NCBI RefSeq assembly: GCF_023343835.1
Contig: NC_064440.1
Span: 35,471,537 to 35,535,536 of the forward strand
DNA: 64,000 bases
Source of the DNA: Lagopus muta
Taxonomy: Eukaryota; Chordata; Aves; Galliformes; Phasianidae
Direction of reading: 5' to 3'
This document shows positions 24,617 through 64,000 of the stretch, one piece after another. Each line of letters begins with the position of its first letter. The stretch's first letter is position 1. The position numbers were made by a program, and so were the translations under genes. The notes beneath the pieces are model-generated. The model ran no database searches. It was given only the letters and a program-made list of their open reading frames with translations, and had not been told where the DNA came from.

Positions 24617-25728
24617 TCCGTATCGAAAGTAAAAAACAAATGGTTACTCGTGTACTGCCAGCCATGCCGGCGGGGCCGTGCCGTGACACTGGCACCCGAA
24701 AGGAAGAAGCTGTAGGCTCAAAAAGGGAAAAATGCCTCAAAACAAGGGCTCCTCCTCCACTGTGCTGCCCAGAGCTGGCCTGGGCCACGGGCACAGCTTG
24801 GAAGCGGATCCACGTGGGCTGGGATGGGGAGGAGACGAGCTCCGGAGCCTCGGGAAGCCCTTCTCTCCTTGGGCAGGCTCAGAGAAATGATGGCAAGAAA
24901 CAAACGTGGCATCCTGAAAGCCATGGGAGGCCGGTTTTGTAAGAAACCAGCCCAGCACGGCCGGCTCTCAGGAGCGCAAAAAGGTTCGCCCCAACGGAGA
25001 GTGGAAATACAAAACCGCCAGGAAGATCTGACAACAGAAATGCTCATGTAAACGTGGTCACTGCCCACAGCTCAGAAACGGCCAAAGGAAAATGGAAAGT
25101 CAGTCACCAGATCCTGCGGCCGGGTTGAGTTTAGATCACAGCAGCAAAGTGGTCATTGGAAAAAACAGCGCCTGTGGGCACGCCGTGCGTCCACACGGGA
25201 AAGGCTGCGTGCAGAACGCGCCGAGGATGGTCCTAGTGACCAAAGCTATTTGTGACTTAAAAACGTACTTGGGTCTGCAAAACTCAAATACAGTAGTGTC
25301 TGGTTTTTCAACTGCATTATAAACCGAGAAACAAAAAACAAAAGCCTCTTGCATTTGCTCACACGTATGGTATGCTTCAAATTCCTTCCACAAGCGAGTC
25401 TTGAACGGAATGAAAACAGCCCCTTCAAGAACTGGAAAAGAAGTTACTAGAAATGACCCCGTTGGTTCTCCTAAGAACAGAATAAAAGAAAAATCTACCC
25501 TTGGTTGTTCAGACGAGGGATCTGTGCTATCCTACGCTGCTGCAAGAAGGTACACTCGCCAATCTGGTCTCCTCTAAGCTGCTCGCCTCTTCCTTGAGCC
25601 AGGGATGAGGGGCTGCTCCCGGGGCCGCGTTCCAGCTCGGCTTGGAGAAATCGCTCAGGAAACAGTTCTTCAGGCAGCTCGAGTTGCAACTTCTTCAGAA
25701 AGAAGGGGAGAGGGGAAGAGTATGTGGG

Positions 25729-25771
25729 GTGTGTGTGTGTGTGCGTGTCTGCGTGTCCGTGTGCATGAGAG
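25729..25771. repeat. (GT)n repeat in 3' UTR
   Basis: A GT run at 25729-25742 is followed by GCGTGTCTGCGTGTCCGTGT-like degenerate units, a second CA-rich element on the mRNA strand. Confidence 0.8.
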
Positions 25772-26337
25772 AGAAGATGCCAGCTGTCCCACGAGTGTCT
25801 GACAAGCTTTCCGTATGATAGCTACTAAAGCCGCGTGGAATCCTCACTACAATCCACATGGAGGATAAATACGTCACCCATTGTAATACTACTATGTCGA
25901 AGGTAAGAAAACTCCTTATTTTCTTTACAGAGCTACTATAACAGAACTGAGGAAATATACAGTCGGCGGTATTATACAAAAGAGCTCATTGCATTCCCTC
26001 CTCCTCGGTAAACGCACGCTTTCCAAAAATAAACTCTGACAATCTGCAACAATTCCTTACGCCTGCAGAAAGCTGCTCACTGTACAAAAGACTTAAAGGG
26101 GGAGGGGAAAGGGGGGGGGGAGGAAGGGAGGAAAGAAAGAAAAAGAAAGAAAATAATGTACAAGCAAGAAAAAAAAATGGGAGGAGAAAGGTTTGGACAC
26201 TATTGCCATTCGGAAACAAAACCTGCCAAATAGAAAACAAATGTCAGATTCACACAAACAAGGCTTCTGTAGGGTTTTGTGAAATATCGATATAAAAATC
26301 AACAGCAAATTCATAGTCTTTGCTATAAAAAACTCAT

Positions 26338-26379
26338 TCTTTTTTTTTTTTTTCTTCTTTTTTTTTCTTTTTTTTTAGA
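26338..26379. repeat. T-rich tract (A-rich in mRNA)
   Basis: About 40 bp of T with a few C interruptions inside the 3' UTR. Confidence 0.8.
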
Positions 26380-26926
26380 AAAGGATCGTAACTAAAAACC
26401 TTAAATTAAAATACAAATGTTTAGGGTAGTTGCCCAGTGGCTAACGTGTTGGCAATCTGAAAACTTTCCAACCTGTTGTCCGAAAGTCCTCAAGTTTCTA
26501 CCTGGATCCTTTTCCAAAAGCACCTCGACATTCCAATTCACAAATCTGTCCCTAGGGAACTTTCAATGGCTACTGTTATAGTATGCATTTATTACATATA
26601 TTTTTCTATAAATGCATTATAAATATTTTATCAATAATTCATAGGAATCCGGTTTCTAAGCTTGGAATACATTTGGAATATACATTATACACATATATAT
26701 ATTTATACCTAACAATTTAAGCAATATCTCATGCTAGTTGCTTTTAATAAAAAGCATTCCAGTCTTAAACCTGCATTTGTGTCTAATACATGCTTCAACA
26801 ACCAAATTGATAAGTTCAATTACTAGATAATGTAGAAGAGAGAAAACGTTTGAAAATTTGATTTTAAAAATGGTTGAATTTCAAAGACCCAACAGTATTT
26901 GCCACTTTCTTGGCAACTACCTTAAT

Positions 26927-27213
26927 TTTTTTCTTTTTTTTTTTTTGTTTTTTTTTTTGTTTTTTTTTTTTTTGAAACAGCAATGAAAGAAAACAAAACA
27001 AATCCAAACTTGTAGACAGTTTTTGGAGACGCTCTGTTCAGCTGATGCCTGCTTCCCACCATCATGCCAGCACAAGCCAAAAAGTCTTCCTTCCTGATGG
27101 CAGTTCTTGGCTTTCCAACCAGAGGAAAAATATTCATGAACTGCTGCGTTTTCTTTTTTTTGTGTGTGTTTTTTTGTTTTTGTTCTTTTTTGTGTTTTTT
27201 TTTTTTTTTTTAC
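26927..27213. repeat. Two T-rich tracts (A-rich in mRNA)
   Basis: T-rich runs with single G interruptions occur at 26927-26973 and 27150-27211, separated by ordinary sequence. Reverse-strand Lys-rich frames across them are artefacts. Confidence 0.75.
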
Positions 27214-27527
27214 TTAAGGCATTGTTCCTCAAACTTCAAAAATCCAGCTGCACCATATCCATCAATTAAAAAAAAAAAGGCACAAACTCATCTTCAGATG
27301 GCTTTGGAGACAATAAAGCCGACTCCATCTGGGCTACCGTTTCCTTTTCTGCGTTTCCCCCTCTCTTTCCCTTTCCTTTAGATGTAAGACTAGTCCTCTT
27401 TCCCTGTCCCTCCCCATTAAAAATACACCATCTCACATTGTTCTGGTTTCGACAATAGCGTCGTTGACTCACAGGCAGGCAAGAGCCATTTAAAAAATCC
27501 AAGAAATGAAACTACAAGATGGGTCAA

Positions 27528-27534
27528 AGTGGTT
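27528..27534 (-). promoter_or_regulatory. miR-140-5p seed match in HDAC4 3' UTR
   Basis: The mRNA strand reads AACCACT, complementary to nucleotides 2-8 of miR-140-5p, about 415 nt after the stop codon. HDAC4 is an established miR-140 target in cartilage. The seed is seen directly; function in this species is inferred. Confidence 0.6.
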
Positions 27535-27572
27535 CAAGCGGAGATTGCTGAATTGTGGGTAATCAAATTGTA

Positions 27573-27579
27573 AGCACCA
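27573..27579 (-). promoter_or_regulatory. miR-29 family seed match in HDAC4 3' UTR
   Basis: The mRNA strand reads TGGTGCT, a 7mer match to nucleotides 2-8 of miR-29. It lies about 40 nt from the miR-140 site, a spacing near the range in which neighbouring sites can cooperate. HDAC4 repression by miR-29 has been reported in osteoblasts. Confidence 0.55.
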
Positions 27580-27945
27580 GTTTCACGTTAAGGTCTGTTT
27601 GTTTTATTTTCACGTGTGTTGTTGAATCTTTGACTTTTTGGCAACTCTGCCAAAGACTTCACGGGCGTCGTTCCCCTTTCCACTCCCGGTGAGGATCAGA
27701 GGAAGAGTGCCCAGCATTGTCAGTCCTTTACTGCTCTTCACCAGCATTTTTCATTTTCAGCAAATATATACTGTAGACGCGTATAGATATGGAGAGATTT
27801 TTCGGTTGCTTTGCTTTACACCTGGTTGTCCTTCTGTATTCTGGAAAAAACCATGACAGGACGCAGGAGTAACAAGAGAAAGCTTCTTGGCAGAGCTTCA
27901 AGACGAAGACAAACAAACAGGAGAACTCCAGCTCGAAGATGAATG

Positions 27946-57259
<29,314 letters not shown>

Positions 57260-58484
57260 CTGTAGGAAAAAAACCATACGTAGCCAGTAAGTCAAAAAGT
57301 CAAAGTTCACCAGATTGTGGTCCAATTTTATGGCAATGCTGAAATCTTTCTGAACACAGTAACAGATCACAGTTTTCTTGCAATCTTCAGAAGACACGCA
57401 GCCAACCCTGCTATATTACAACATGCACATAAACAATATACACACTTGGACATGTTCAAAAGCCTCTCTGACATAAAAGCCTTCTATAAATCACCCATTT
57501 TTATGCAATAGTTCTGCACTGTTCCACGTTTCAGGCAATCATGCTGACTATAAATGATTGAGATGCTACCAACGACTGCTCAGCATGTCTGAGGTGAACA
57601 TTTTAATCACTTTCAACTGAAAGAGGATGGAAATCATAAAAACCCTCTAATTATCAGTCATCTGCACAGGCACTAGAAGACTTTTGAGTCTTCATAAAAG
57701 ACAGACAGACAAAAAGTAAACCGGTGGCAAGCAAATACAACGTGTTTTCAACTGAAAGAGCAAAATCCATGTTAATAATTTGGGAAAAATGAAGAAAGCC
57801 ATCTGCAGAAATAATTTTGTAACTATAATGAGTCTAACATCACTTCCTCGGCTTGTGTAGCAGCAATATTATCCACTGCAAATGTTGCATATTTATAAAC
57901 CATGCACTGAAAGCTCTCATATCTATTGCTACCCTTTGTAAATGACTTGTATATGTATCTATACACAACAGGCAAGTAGGGAGAAGAAAACATGCACGTG
58001 CAAGCACCAGAAAAGAACAGTACAGTGCCAGAGATTAATTTGCCTGATACCTCCTTGAAACTAATGAAAGCTAAAAGTCAGACACATACACTGCCCTTTG
58101 ACTGGGAGTGGAGTTAGTGCATCTGTGTTGTCAATCCAAGCGCACAGCGAGACTCACTGATTAGATCCACATGAAAACTCTTAGCTCATCCTGCTTTGGA
58201 CCTCCTGTCACATCTTTCACTGTTAATCCACCTATTATTTCAATATTTATCTTCTTAACAACAATTTATGATTGCTATCCACAAATTAAAAGCAGTCTTA
58301 TTTGCCTGCATTTAAGCTTGTTCAACAGGTTCCAAAGCTCCAGAGTGTGAAGTGATAAATGGATTCATATTCTTTATCTTGAGACTTTCAATGGCTACAG
58401 CAACCTTTCCAGGGGTAGAGTTGTGCAGCCTGCCATCTTCAAGCCCTTCAGATACAACACAGCAAAGATCCCTGTAATGCCCAA
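57260..58484 (-). other. HDAC4: HDAC4 intron, part next to the first visible exon
   Basis: AT-rich intronic sequence with no recognised element. The intron continues through the CR1 pair and beyond 64000. Confidence 0.85.
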
Positions 58485-58779
58485 AGTTGGGTCAGCCTCT
58501 TCTCCCATATGACAGGTGACAGGAGAAGATGCAAGAGCTTTACGGTGTACCAGGGAAGGTACGGGTTGTATACTAGGAAAAATTTCTTCTCAGAAAGAGT
58601 GGTGAGGTATTGGAACAGCTTGCCCAGAGAGGTGGTGGAGTCATCATTCCTGGAGGTGTTCCAGAACCATGGAGATGTGGCACTTGAGGGATGTGGTCAG
58701 TGGGCATGGTGGGGGTGGGTTGGCGCTGGACCAGATGACTGTAGAGGTCTTTCCCAACCTGAATGATTCTATGATTCTA
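58485..58779 (+). mobile_element. CR1 3'-end fragment
   Basis: This is a plus-strand CR1 tail of about 295 bp. It includes the end of the ORF2 C-terminus ([24 protein letters not shown]) and the 3' UTR, and ends in ATTCTATGATTCTA. It abuts the long minus-strand CR1 directly, with no gap between them. Confidence 0.88.
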
Positions 58780-61700
58780 ACTCTATGGAAGTGATCTTCA
58801 CTGTCAGTGGTGGCTGCTGGTAAAGAAGGGCACCTTTTGAAGAAGGAGTGAGACTAACAACTGCAGGACTATTCTGCTGGACACCTTCTAGGAGATCCCT
58901 GTCTTTTTTAAACTGAGTAGCCCAGAACTGGACACAGTAGTCTACATGTGGCCTCACTGTGAGAGAGCAGAGGGGAAGGATCACCTCCCTGGACCTGCTG
59001 GCCATGCTCTTTAATACACCCCAGGATACCATTGGCCTTCTTGGCCACAAGGTTACACTGCTGGCTCATGGTCAACCTGCTGCCCACCAGGACCCCCAGG
59101 TCTTTCCTCGCAGAGCTCCTCTCCAGCAGGTCATCCCTTAACCTGTAGCGATGCACGTGCTCATTCCAGGCTCAATACTCTACATTTGCTCTTGCTAAAC
59201 CCCATCAGATTCCTCCCTGCCCAACTGTCCAGTATGTCTAGGTCTTGCTGAACAGCAGCACAGCTTCAGAAGTGTCAGCCACTCCTCTCAGTCTTGTATC
59301 ATCAGCAAACTGTCCCTTCATCCAGGTTGTTGATGAAGATGCTGAACGAGACTGGACTGAGCACTGACCCCTGGGGGGCACCACCTTCAATCAGGCTCTG
59401 CGCTGCTGATGATCACCCTCTAAGCTCTGCCAGACAGCCAGTTCTCAATTCACCTCACTGTCCAGTCATTTATCCCACATTTTCTAAGTTTCATAACGAG
59501 GATGCTGTGGGAGATGGTGTCAAACACCTTGCTGAAGTCAAGATACACAACACCCACTGATCTCCACGCATCTCTCCAGCCAGTGATGACACTGACAGAA
59601 GGCTGCCAGATTGGTCAAGCATGATTTCTCCTTGGTGAATCTATGTTGACTGCTTCTGATAACCTTCTTCTCTTCCAATTGCTTGGAGACAATGTCCAAA
59701 ACAAGTTGTTCCATCACCTTTCCAGAGATGGAGGTGAGGCTGACTGGCTTGTAGTTTACCAGATGCTGCTTCTTTCCATTTTTAAAGACTGGCGTGACAT
59801 TGCCTAACCTCCAGTCTTCAGGCACCTCTTCCATTTGCCAGGACCTTTCAAAGATGAAAGAAGAAAGCAGTCCAGCAGTCTTTTTCCCTAGTCTTCCTTT
59901 TACTGTTGACATACTTAAACTTTTCTTTTCATCCTTTACCTTCTTTGCAAGGTTTAATTCCAAGAGGGCCTTAGCCTTCTTCATTGCATCCCTACAGGCT
60001 CTGACAACATTCCTATATTCTTCCCAGGTGGGCAGGTCCTTTCTCCACATTTCACAGACCTTCTTCTTTCCTTTCAGTTTATCCATGAGTTCTTTGTTTA
60101 TCCACAGAGGCCTCTTTGCCACCTTTCCATGATTTCTTACTCTTAGGGATGCTTGGAAGAAGTGGTGTTTAAGTGCCAACCAGCTGTGATGGGCTTCATA
60201 CCTTCTAATACTCTACCCATGGGGTACCTCCAAGTAAGTCTTTGAAGAAGTCAAAGTTGGCTCTCCTGAAGTTCAAGGTAGCAATTCTACTTATGCTTTA
60301 CTTCTTTCCCACAAGATCTTAAACTCCACCATCTTGTAATTGCTGCATCCCAAGCTTCCCTCAGCCATCACACCCCTGACCAGCCTTCCTTGTTAGTAAA
60401 AACAAGGTCAAGTAATACACTCCTCCTCATCAGCTCTTGCACCACCTGCACCAGAAAGTCACCAACACGTTGCAGGAACCACCTGCACTCTGTGTGCCTG
60501 CTTGTGTTGCTTATCAAACAAATATCAGGATAGTTGAAGTCCCCCATGAGAACTAGTGCCAGGAACCATGAGGCTACTTCCAGCTGTTTGTAGAAGGCCT
60601 CATCCACTTCCTCCTCCTGACTAGGTGGCCTGCAATACACACCCAAAACAGTGTCACCTATGTTAGCGTACCACTTAATTTTTACCCTCACGTTCTCCAC
60701 TTGTTCATTATTCCGAGTGAAGCTTGATACATTCTAGTTGCACTCTCACATAAAGAGCAACTCCATCTCCTTGTCTTGCCAGACTGCCTTTCCTAAAGAG
60801 GACACAGCAATCCATGACAGCACTGCAGTCAAGTGAGCTGTCCCACCATGTCTTCATGATCACAGTGAGATCACGGCCCCGTGACACATCACGGATCTCT
60901 AGTTCGTCCTGTTTATTTCCAGCACTGTATGCACTGGTATATAGAGGTACTTTAGGGAAGCAGGTATCTCTTGAGGGATGCAAGAAGGTTTAAACCCTTC
61001 TGGTGATGTTATCACAAGATCCAAATGGACAACTGAGAAGTTTTTCTCCACAGTTTACTAAAAAGACAGCACTATCAGGCCCCTCTCTGTCACAAGTAAC
61101 TGCATCCTCTTCCCCCATCAGATCTAATCTTAAAGCTCTGGTAATCAATCCAGCCAGCTTGCTCCCCAAAACACTTCTGCCTCATCTGCTCAGTTGCATT
61201 CTGTCTGACATCCACATACGTGGTCTCTCAAAGGCCTGCCCAAGATCACAGTGGCCAAAATCTGGATCCCAGCTCCATTTCCCCAGCCAGCAATTTTCCT
61301 GATCTGTTCTTCTTCCTTCCACGACCCAGCCAGCAGTTGGGAGGACAGAGAAGAATACTGCTTGTGCTCCTGATCCCTTCAACGTCTTTCCAAGGGATGC
61401 AAAGCCCCCTTTAATATTCTGTATTTTCCTCGTTGCAGCCTCCCCTGGTCCTACTTGAATGACAACAAGCAGACAGCAGCCATCTTGGTAGAGTCTTCTT
61501 AACATCTCTGACACATGTCCCCAGAAGATGGCAGCTCTCTCTGGAGAGGTTATCTGGCAACAAACGGAGGCCTCAGTGCCTCCTAGCAAGGAATCCCCAG
61601 TTACTAAGACTCCTGCCCTTTTTTGGTGGAACTAGTTTTAATATGATTCTTTGCTTACTGCATCCTGGGCTCTGTTTGGTATCCAGGCACTCTTTTGTTT

Positions 61701-61860
61701 CCAGCCCCAGAGCCTCGTATCTGTTGCTCAGGGAGACTGTGTATGTAGGAGGAAGACGTCTCCTTCTGCTCCAAGCAATCCTTGTTTTCATCTTTCAGCT
61801 TCACAAGTTCTTCCTTCTAGACTGAGATTTCTCATGCTTTCTCTTGCTCATAGACTTATC
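58780..61860 (-). mobile_element. Long decayed CR1 with ORF1 and ORF2 remnants
   Basis: Reading the minus strand from about 61860, the order matches a CR1 non-LTR retrotransposon. First come ORF1 pieces: LSNRYEALG near 61720 and an esterase-like segment at 61589-61182. Then come endonuclease pieces at 60983-60708 and 60700-60368 (ITE-like KTWWDSS, LMGDFNYPDI). Then come reverse-transcriptase pieces at 60179-59538 ([31 protein letters not shown]) and 59156-58769 (DLGVLVGSRLTMSQQCNLVAKKANGILG, HVDYCVQFWA). Frames are broken repeatedly and parts are missing, including the stretch just before FERSW and the region around the FADD motif. At about 3.1 kb it is shorter than a full 4.5-kb element and cannot be active. 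The 3' terminal repeat is absent. Confidence 0.88.
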
Positions 61861-64000
61861 AAAGGCAAAGAGCTTAGACAGAGGAAGTTACCCCATCACA
61901 GTCACATATATGTCAAGACACTCAGGTCTTCCAAGCTAACATTTGCATACATGAGCCTCATGTGAAGCTTTGGTCTTGGACTTCAAACCTGCCATACATT
62001 TAAGCCCACAAATGTATTTAAAAGAACCCCACAAAGCTGTTATTTACATTTAAAAGCCTTTTAAACTTTCAAAAAGAGAGCACAGCTGAAGGGAATGCTT
62101 ACAGGCTTGTTCACCTCTGCGCACAGATACATATACCAAGGGTTTTCGGGGGGGGTTCCCAACACATCAGAAGCTGTTCTCTCAGCTCCAGCCCAGAACT
62201 ATGGAAGCCAACAAGTTAGGAAACCGTAGTGGTTTTTGAGACAGCTGAGCTCACAGCAGAGCAATTCTAAGTGCTACCAAAAGTCCCTTGCAACTAACAA
62301 TCTCAATGTCCTTTCTACGTCTTCAGCCTCAAACAGTAATAGAAAAGCTGCTGGGCAATGCTAGGACATGGCTGAAGCTTCAGCTGCAATCCCAGCCAAA
62401 CTCTGGTCTCAGTCACAAATAGGTTATTCTTGGAACTGATTTATCAGGAGTACAGCCCCTTGACAACTTAATGTTCTTTGCAAATTACACATACGCCTGC
62501 AACTCTTTGTACTGGAATGCCCTCAGGTGTCAGAACAATTTTTATTCACTAGAGGAAACTTAATTTCTAGAGATATTTTAAAACTGAAAGACATGTGGGG
62601 TGCACAGCACACATACTGAACTACTCAAGGGTAGAGTTTTTCCTCCTGCAGGTTCTCTGAACAGGTTTATTTCAGTCAAAATGTGGGAATAACAATAAAC
62701 TTTCTTTCCACAAATACACCTGTGGAACTATTGATACAGGTTGTGCCGAGAGTTGAATGTGAATGACAAAGTATTTTGAGAGGCCGTGATATTTGAATGA
62801 GAAGGAAACACTTATAATGTTTCCCCAGTTCACTCCAAAAACTTATTTACATCTTGCAAGGGGTATCAAATGCCTGACTTTAAGCTGTTTCTGAGAGTGA
62901 GTGTAGGGTGATTCAGAGCTTCTCCCAGCCCCACACAGGGTGTCAACCCCATCTGATGCAGCTCGGTGAAGCCAACAGTGCTGAAGGACTGCCTGCATCC
63001 CACCGTGAGGAACTCGTGGGGACAGGTCATCATCTTCAGCTCTGCTTCATCATTACAGCTCAATGAAGTGAGGTCAGTCAGAATGAAGGTGGTGCAAGTG
63101 CAAATGAGGAGCCCTCTTAGATTTACAGTGGAGATTTACACCCTGTTTCTCTGGATTAATGGATATGCCTTACGAAAAGCAAGAGTTTTACACAACCAAA
63201 GATATGACATCATAAATTTCTTAAACTGCATATACTAATTGTGCTATCATTCAGCCAGAGATGTCTATTTCTCATTTCTCTGGGTTTTAAAGAGATGGCA
63301 ACTTAGCTATAAATACACTGCTAATTACATGTTTAAACAACTGGCTAATAGCTTTCCTCTTTGGGTATCTAATGTACATACTGAATATGTTGCAAAAATC
63401 TTTCCAGCTCTTTTGCTATGACTGTTGCAATGTGCAGGTCATCAAGTTAATCCTCTTTTTATATCATTCAAAGTGAAGCTAATCCCAAAATAAACATTGT
63501 TAAATTCTGGATTCCAGAACTGTCTTTTTCCTGATCCCCACTGCAAAACTTCACAAACTGCCCCTCCAGATTATTACCTCCTGCTGCGAAGAGGAAAAAA
63601 CAAAGGGAGAAGAAGATGTTCCATGATGGTAAGGTGCCAAAATCAATGTGAACTGGTTGCTCTGGTTGGAAATGGCTATCCAGCAACCATCCTCTACATA
63701 GTCTGCAAGGAAACAGTCTACAGAAGCAGCCCTGTTTCAGGAAGATCCAGTTCCCAGTGAAAGGAATAAACAATCTTGTTCAAAATTAAACAAATGTAGG
63801 ACTTTTAATAAGAGGCCCCTGCATCTTTCTTGTGGATTATCCACACAGTCCTGACAACTACTTGTTGATGCCTGTGCAGCTGGTTGGTGCTGCAGATACA
63901 GGTCCTTATCAGGGTATTCCGGCTCCTATCAGGCAAAGGAGAACCTTCTAACGTGCTTTTGTAGACTGTGCAAAGATATAATAGACTCTAAATTATCTTT
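61861..64000 (-). other. HDAC4: HDAC4 intron, part upstream of the CR1 copy
   Basis: No exon matching the expected HDAC4 segment ending KKLLG, and no recognised repeat. I infer that it is still intron. Confidence 0.7.

Larger units (their letters stand above)
22965..27945 (-). other. HDAC4: HDAC4 3' untranslated region (about 5 kb)
   Basis: From the stop codon to the AATAAA near 22981 is about 4.98 kb, close to the roughly 5-kb 3' UTR of mammalian HDAC4 mRNA as I recall it. No CR1 or other transposon was recognised within it, although both flanks contain them. It is AT-rich, with long U-rich tracts (plus-strand A tracts at 23092-23225) and internal A-rich tracts (plus-strand T tracts). It also has CA repeats and several miRNA seed matches listed separately. 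The extent is inferred from the terminal polyadenylation signal. Internal AATAAA hexamers (plus-strand TTTATT at 23580, 26588 and 27603) could give shorter isoforms. Confidence 0.85.

Noticed and set aside
24409-24942. 177-codon plus-strand frame within the HDAC4 3' UTR
   Set aside because: It runs antisense to the transcribed UTR, through AT-rich simple sequence, with no domain signature.
58485-61860. Classical twin-priming inversion of a single CR1
   Set aside because: In twin priming the inverted 5' part precedes the sense 3' end. Here the opposite-strand part follows the 3' end, so that model does not fit directly.

Overview
The window is vertebrate genomic DNA, almost certainly from a bird and most likely a galliform such as chicken. 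The evidence is many CR1 non-LTR retrotransposon copies ending in ATTCTATGATTCTA-type repeats, a Galluhop/mariner-like MITE with intact terminal inverted repeats, long introns with GT-AG borders, and a recognisable vertebrate gene. The exact species cannot be fixed from the sequence alone.

The only gene I can support is the 3' half of HDAC4 (histone deacetylase 4, class IIa) on the minus strand. Eleven coding exons lie between 57259 and 27946. They join in frame without gaps (1037 nt including the stop) and correspond to human HDAC4 residues about 740-1084. This covers most of the deacetylase domain, with its zinc ligands and the class IIa histidine, and the C-terminal nuclear export segment. 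The upstream exons, which carry the MEF2-binding, glutamine-rich and 14-3-3-binding regions, lie beyond 64000. The stop codon is followed by a single-exon 3' UTR of about 5 kb ending at an AATAAA signal near 22981. It contains seed matches to miR-1/206, miR-22, miR-29, miR-140, miR-200a/141 and miR-365, most of which are reported HDAC4 regulators.

Layout: 1-22960 is non-coding DNA downstream of HDAC4. It holds about ten short CR1 pieces (one nested inside another with a target duplication), a 147-bp (CTCTT)n microsatellite and homopolymer tracts. From 22965 to 27945 is the HDAC4 3' UTR, with no recognisable transposon. From 27946 to 57259 are the last eleven coding exons and their introns, including a MITE 70 bp past one splice donor. 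From 57260 to 64000 is the 3' part of a large intron, with a 3.1-kb decayed minus-strand CR1 (ORF1 esterase-like, endonuclease and reverse-transcriptase remnants) abutting a plus-strand CR1 3' end.

I found no tRNA, rRNA, CRISPR array or second protein gene, and no convincing novel biological system. The most useful observations are the regulatory content of the 3' UTR, a possible tandem splice donor in the catalytic domain, and the structure of the transposon insertions.
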